From an uncultured Collinsella sp. (lineage in GTDB: Bacteria; Actinomycetota; Coriobacteriia; Coriobacteriales; Coriobacteriaceae), in contig CABSKX010000076.1 in assembly GCA_902478365.1 (NCBI GenBank), positions 1-7,609 of the forward strand: a stretch of DNA of 7,609 bases, given 5' to 3'. The notes beneath the pieces were generated by a model. The model saw nothing but the letters and a program-made list of their open reading frames with translations. It ran no database searches and had not been told where the DNA came from. Shown one piece after another: positions 5,487-7,609 of the stretch (position 1 is its first letter; the number at the start of each line of letters is the position of its first letter). Both the position numbers and the translations under genes were made by a program.

Positions 5487-6305
5487 CTAGCCGATAGCGT
5501 TTTTGAGTTCCGCGCGGCGCTTTTTCATGCCCGTCATGACGGCGTTGCGCAGCTCGGGCATGCGCGTGGTATCCATCTGTGGAACGCCCTCGAGCTTATA
5601 GGGAATGCCCAATTGCTCGTACTTGACGACACCCATCGTGTGATACGGCAACATCTCCAGGCCGACCACGTTGTGCCACGGGGCGATTAGACGACCGAGC
5701 GCCTCGCACTCCTCCACCGTATCGGTGATACCCGGCACCACCACATGGCGAATAACAACCTTAATCTTGCGACGCGCGAGCTCATCACCAAACGCCAGGA
5801 TGCGTGCGGGATCGCAACCGGTCAGCTTTTTATGCTCGACGGGATCGGCGTGTTTAATGTCGAGCAGCACCATATCGGTCTCGTTGAGTACGGCATCGAA
5901 CTTCTCGGGATGCGCGGGATCGAACGCATAGCCGCAGCTATCCAAGCAGGTATGCACGCGACCATCGGGGTTATTGTGCATGGCGCGGAACAGGTCGGCT
6001 AAAAACGCGGGCTGCAGGAGCGGCTCGCCGCCGGATACCGTAATACCACCGCTGCGGTAAAACTCATGGTTGCTCTGAAACTCGTCCATCAGGTGCTCGA
6101 CGGTCACCATGGTGCCGCCGTTAACCGACCAGGTGTCGGGGTTGTGGCAATACGCACAGCGCATGGGGCAGCCCTGAACAAACACCACAAAGCGGATGCC
6201 GGGTCCATCGACCGTTCCCATCGTCTCAATCGAATGCACGCGGCCCAGGGCAAACGCGGAGTCCTCAGGACGAGCGTCCACACCCTCGAGCGTCATCTCA
6301 GCCAT
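5487..6305 (-). CDS. pflA: pyruvate formate-lyase activating enzyme (radical SAM)
   Basis: A 272-residue radical SAM enzyme that uses a [4Fe-4S] cluster and S-adenosylmethionine to place the glycyl radical on pyruvate formate-lyase, enabling anaerobic conversion of pyruvate to acetyl-CoA and formate. The cluster motif is CPMRCAYC (Cys46, Cys50, Cys53). MGTVDGPGIR precedes it, as is typical of glycyl-radical activases, and SGGEPLLQ (91-98) is the SAM-binding GGE motif. It lacks the extra ferredoxin insert of other activases, which favours PflA. It has about 20 more N-terminal residues than the E. coli enzyme. ATG 6305 is preferred because AAGG lies 8 nt upstream; the ATG at 6326 adds seven residues but has no ribosome binding site. 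It appears to be transcribed alone, and pflB is not adjacent in this window. Confidence 0.92.
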   Translation of the reverse strand: MAEMTLEGVDARPEDSAFALGRVHSIETMGTVDGPGIRFVVFVQGCPMRCAYCHNPDTWSVNGGTMVTVEHLMDEFQSNHEFYRSGGITVSGGEPLLQPAFLADLFRAMHNNPDGRVHTCLDSCGYAFDPAHPEKFDAVLNETDMVLLDIKHADPVEHKKLTGCDPARILAFGDELARRKIKVVIRHVVVPGITDTVEECEALGRLIAPWHNVVGLEMLPYHTMGVVKYEQLGIPYKLEGVPQMDTTRMPELRNAVMTGMKKRRAELKNAIG

Positions 6306-6354
6306 TCCCGCTACCTTGCCTCTCATTGGTTTTAGCTACATAAATGCCAGAGTC

Positions 6355-6383
6355 ATTCTAGCCTATATGCTTGATGGCGAAAC
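6355..6383 (-). promoter_or_regulatory. candidate promoter for pflA
   Basis: A minus-strand -10, TAGAAT (6355-6360), matches the consensus in five of six bases. The -35 17 nt upstream (GTTTCG, 6378-6383) is weak. Transcription would begin near 6348, about 43 nt before ATG 6305. The degV terminator lies upstream, so pflA needs its own promoter somewhere here. Confidence 0.3.
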
Positions 6384-6423
6384 GGTTTAGCGGTCAATTG
6401 GATTGTCCTATTTGGCCCCATGC

Positions 6424-6460
6424 AAAAGCGACGGGAAGGTTGTCGCAACCCGCCCGCCGC
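6424..6460 (-). terminator. intrinsic terminator of degV
   Basis: Read on the minus strand, 6446-6460 folds onto 6428-6442 as a 15-bp G+C-rich stem with one mismatch and two G-U pairs, around a 3-nt loop. TTTT (6424-6427) follows. It lies 31 nt after the degV stop and separates degV from pflA. Confidence 0.75.
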
Positions 6461-6491
6461 CGTGGCAATAGAAATCGATAGACGCCAGGCT

Positions 6492-7346
6492 TTACGCCTT
6501 GAGCGTGAGCACCGCGCCGAAGGCGGTCGGGCCGCAATGGCTCGAGATGACGCCGCCAACCTGAGTCCAGGTAATATCCTTAAAGCCCAGGTCATGCGCA
6601 TAGACCTCCATGTCGTCGCGCAGCTCCTGGGAAAGGCCCACCGAATATGCCAGGCCAATGTGCGAGTAGTCGATCTCGCCCTTCGTAACCATGTGGTCAA
6701 TAAAGGCACGGGCGCATTTGAGCATAGAGCCGCGGAACTTCTTGGTCGCCACAAACTTACCGCCCGTTACCTCAATGCAGGGCTTAATCTTGAGCAGGTG
6801 GGCGCCCAGGAACGCGACGTTGGACAAGCGACCGCCCGCCTTAAGGAAGGCAAGGTCCGTAGGAACAAAACCCAGCAGCACACGGTCCATGACGGAATTC
6901 GTAAAAGCAAAAATCTCGTCGACGGTGGCATCGGGGTGAGCCTCGATGTATTTGGCGGTCTCGACGACAACGAGCGACTGGCCCACCGAGACAAAACGAG
7001 TGTCCATGGAGAACACGTAGTCGCGCCCCTGGGCCGCAATCTTCGAGGACTGATGCGAGCAGGTCGTGGCCTCGGAATACGCGAGATGCAGAATAGTCGC
7101 GTCGGGCTGCTCGGCATGGATACGGTCATATACGTGCGCAAAATCTGCAGGCGCGCAGCCGCTGGTCTTGGGCATTACGCCAAACTCGTTGCAGCGCGAG
7201 TAAATCTCGAGCGGATCGATGGAGCCGTCCTCGACGGTCTCGTCACCAATCGTGACATGCATGGGCACGCGCACGATGCCGTAGCGCTCGCAGAGCTCCG
7301 GCGTCACATCCGACCCAGACTCAACCACGATTACGTACTTGCCCAT
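6492..7346 (-). CDS. DegV family fatty-acid-binding protein
   Basis: A 284-residue DegV-family protein. Members bind a fatty acid between two domains; the FakB branch presents it to the kinase FakA for phosphorylation and entry into phospholipid synthesis. Family signatures are the N-terminal strand YVIVVESGSDV (4-14), PKTSGCAPADF (59-69, the TSxP-type motif), HLAYSEATTCSH (87-98), FLKAGGRLS (167-175), KIKPCIEV (186-193) and the C-terminal SSHCGPTAFG (268-277). The length is normal. ATG 7346 gives the usual DegV N terminus, though its Shine-Dalgarno bases are weak. ATG 7370 (adding MLRWVVII, with GGAA upstream) is a possible alternative; the frame to 7457 is not supported. No fakA is visible here, so a FakB role is inference. 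The gene has its own terminator and an unusual upstream region with a hairpin and tandem repeats. Confidence 0.88.
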   Translation of the reverse strand: MGKYVIVVESGSDVTPELCERYGIVRVPMHVTIGDETVEDGSIDPLEIYSRCNEFGVMPKTSGCAPADFAHVYDRIHAEQPDATILHLAYSEATTCSHQSSKIAAQGRDYVFSMDTRFVSVGQSLVVVETAKYIEAHPDATVDEIFAFTNSVMDRVLLGFVPTDLAFLKAGGRLSNVAFLGAHLLKIKPCIEVTGGKFVATKKFRGSMLKCARAFIDHMVTKGEIDYSHIGLAYSVGLSQELRDDMEVYAHDLGFKDITWTQVGGVISSHCGPTAFGAVLTLKA

Positions 7347-7402
7347 TATTATCACGACCCATCTCAACATTGGCTTTCCAATACATGGCACGCGCCGCCG
7401 CA

Positions 7403-7416
7403 CTGTTGCACAACAG
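7403..7416. repeat. short palindrome in the degV leader
   Basis: CTGTTG-CA-CAACAG is a perfect 6-bp inverted repeat with a 2-nt centre. The form suits a dimeric regulator site or a small RNA stem within the leader, between the large hairpin and the start codon. No protein can be assigned. Confidence 0.35.
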
Positions 7417-7421
7417 CATCC

Positions 7422-7489
7422 AAGCACCAAAGAGACGCCGCCCCTTGCACACAACAAAGGACAGCGTCTCCCTGGAAAACTCCGTGCTT
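7422..7489 (-). promoter_or_regulatory. structured leader hairpin upstream of degV
   Basis: On the minus strand, 7455-7470 pairs with 7432-7447 as a 16-bp stem with three G-U pairs and a 7-nt loop, followed by TTTGG. After an internal loop, AAGCAC (7484-7489) pairs with GTGCTT (7422-7427), extending the fold. It begins at the transcription start predicted from TAAAAT and ends 76 nt before degV. It could be an attenuator, a protein-binding leader or an mRNA-stabilising structure. The T tract is short, so it is a weak terminator at best. Confidence 0.5.
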
Positions 7490-7496
7490 AACTGAG

Positions 7497-7525
7497 ATTT
7501 TACACGGTTTATAAATGAGTGTTAC
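7497..7525 (-). promoter_or_regulatory. candidate promoter of degV
   Basis: A minus-strand -10, TAAAAT (7497-7502), matches the consensus in five of six bases. GTAACA (7520-7525) is a four-of-six -35 at 17-nt spacing. Transcription would begin near 7490, exactly where the leader hairpin starts, leaving about 145 nt of untranslated leader. Confidence 0.45.
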
Positions 7526-7534
7526 TTATCCCGC

Positions 7535-7562
7535 AAACGGTCGCTATACGCGATAAACGGTC
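7535..7562. repeat. tandem AAACGGTC repeats upstream of the degV promoter
   Basis: AAACGGTC occurs at 7535-7542 and 7555-7562, 20 bp apart, about two helical turns, so both copies face the same side of DNA. They lie just upstream of the proposed -35 of degV, a position typical for an activator. They could also serve a gene beyond the right edge. Confidence 0.4.
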
Positions 7563-7564
7563 CT

Positions 7565-7579
7565 TGATTCTCATTTTCA
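7565..7579. promoter_or_regulatory. weak Fur-like box near the right edge
   Basis: TGATTCT-C-ATTTTCA matches the 7-1-7 Fur consensus TGATAAT-N-ATTATCA in 11 of 14 informative positions. It may regulate a divergent gene beyond the window. This similarity can arise by chance in A+T-rich DNA. Confidence 0.2.
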
Positions 7580-7609
7580 TTGCAACAGCCTCAGGACTCA
7601 GCGCAACGC

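Noticed and set aside
6420..7514. 364-codon plus-strand frame opposite degV
   Set aside because: It is longer than degV itself but is antisense to it and crosses the terminator and leader hairpins; no family pattern is seen, whereas degV has all its signatures.

Overview
The window looks like a chromosomal segment of a gut Coriobacteriia bacterium, most likely Collinsella. The pointers are high-GC core genes, Actinobacteria-like codon use in those genes, and the character of the EngB, MTA/SAH nucleosidase, pyruvate formate-lyase activase and DegV proteins. The genus is inferred from protein resemblance in memory; no search was run. No rRNA, tRNA, CRISPR array or transposase gene is visible.

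Left part, about 1-2570, is accessory and visibly A+T-richer from about 240 onward. It begins with a G+C-rich stretch (about 31-240) that can fold into several stems and ends in a T tract, a candidate structured RNA of unknown class. Then comes a plus-strand unit: a small secreted protein resembling the DUF5626 family (308-823), an unlisted 34-residue membrane peptide (848-952) and a clear intrinsic terminator (987-1014). Facing it on the minus strand is a two-gene module: a DUF3990 protein (ADP-ribosyltransferase-like superfamily, 1819-2502), then an overlapping Xre-type helix-turn-helix protein (1155-1853). The arrangement resembles a toxin-antitoxin pair. A 19-bp inverted repeat (2521-2567) sits directly upstream and may be operator, engB terminator, or both.

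Middle part, 2604-5170, holds minus-strand genes: an exported penicillin-binding/class A beta-lactamase-fold serine hydrolase, then mtnN (SAH/MTA nucleosidase) and engB (ribosome-assembly GTPase). mtnN and engB are 38 nt apart and probably co-transcribed from a promoter in the gap behind the hydrolase gene.

The gap 5171-5486 has no gene but carries two large palindromes (5330-5394 and 5427-5469) that look like dispersed palindromic repeats. Right part: pflA (minus, 5487-6305), without pflB beside it, then a strong terminator (6424-6460) belonging to degV (6492-7346, minus). The region upstream of degV (7347-7609) holds a candidate promoter, a long hairpin starting at the predicted transcript 5' end, tandem 8-bp repeats at two-helical-turn spacing and a weak Fur-like box.

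Several starts were moved downstream from the longest frame because a Shine-Dalgarno sequence decides them: 308 rather than 293, 2502 rather than 2514, 3194 rather than 3323, 3973 rather than 3985, 6305 rather than 6326, and 7346 rather than 7457. The most interesting points are the DUF3990/Xre module with its inverted repeat, the secreted protein plus micro-membrane protein pair, the unassigned structured RNA at the left edge, and the degV leader.
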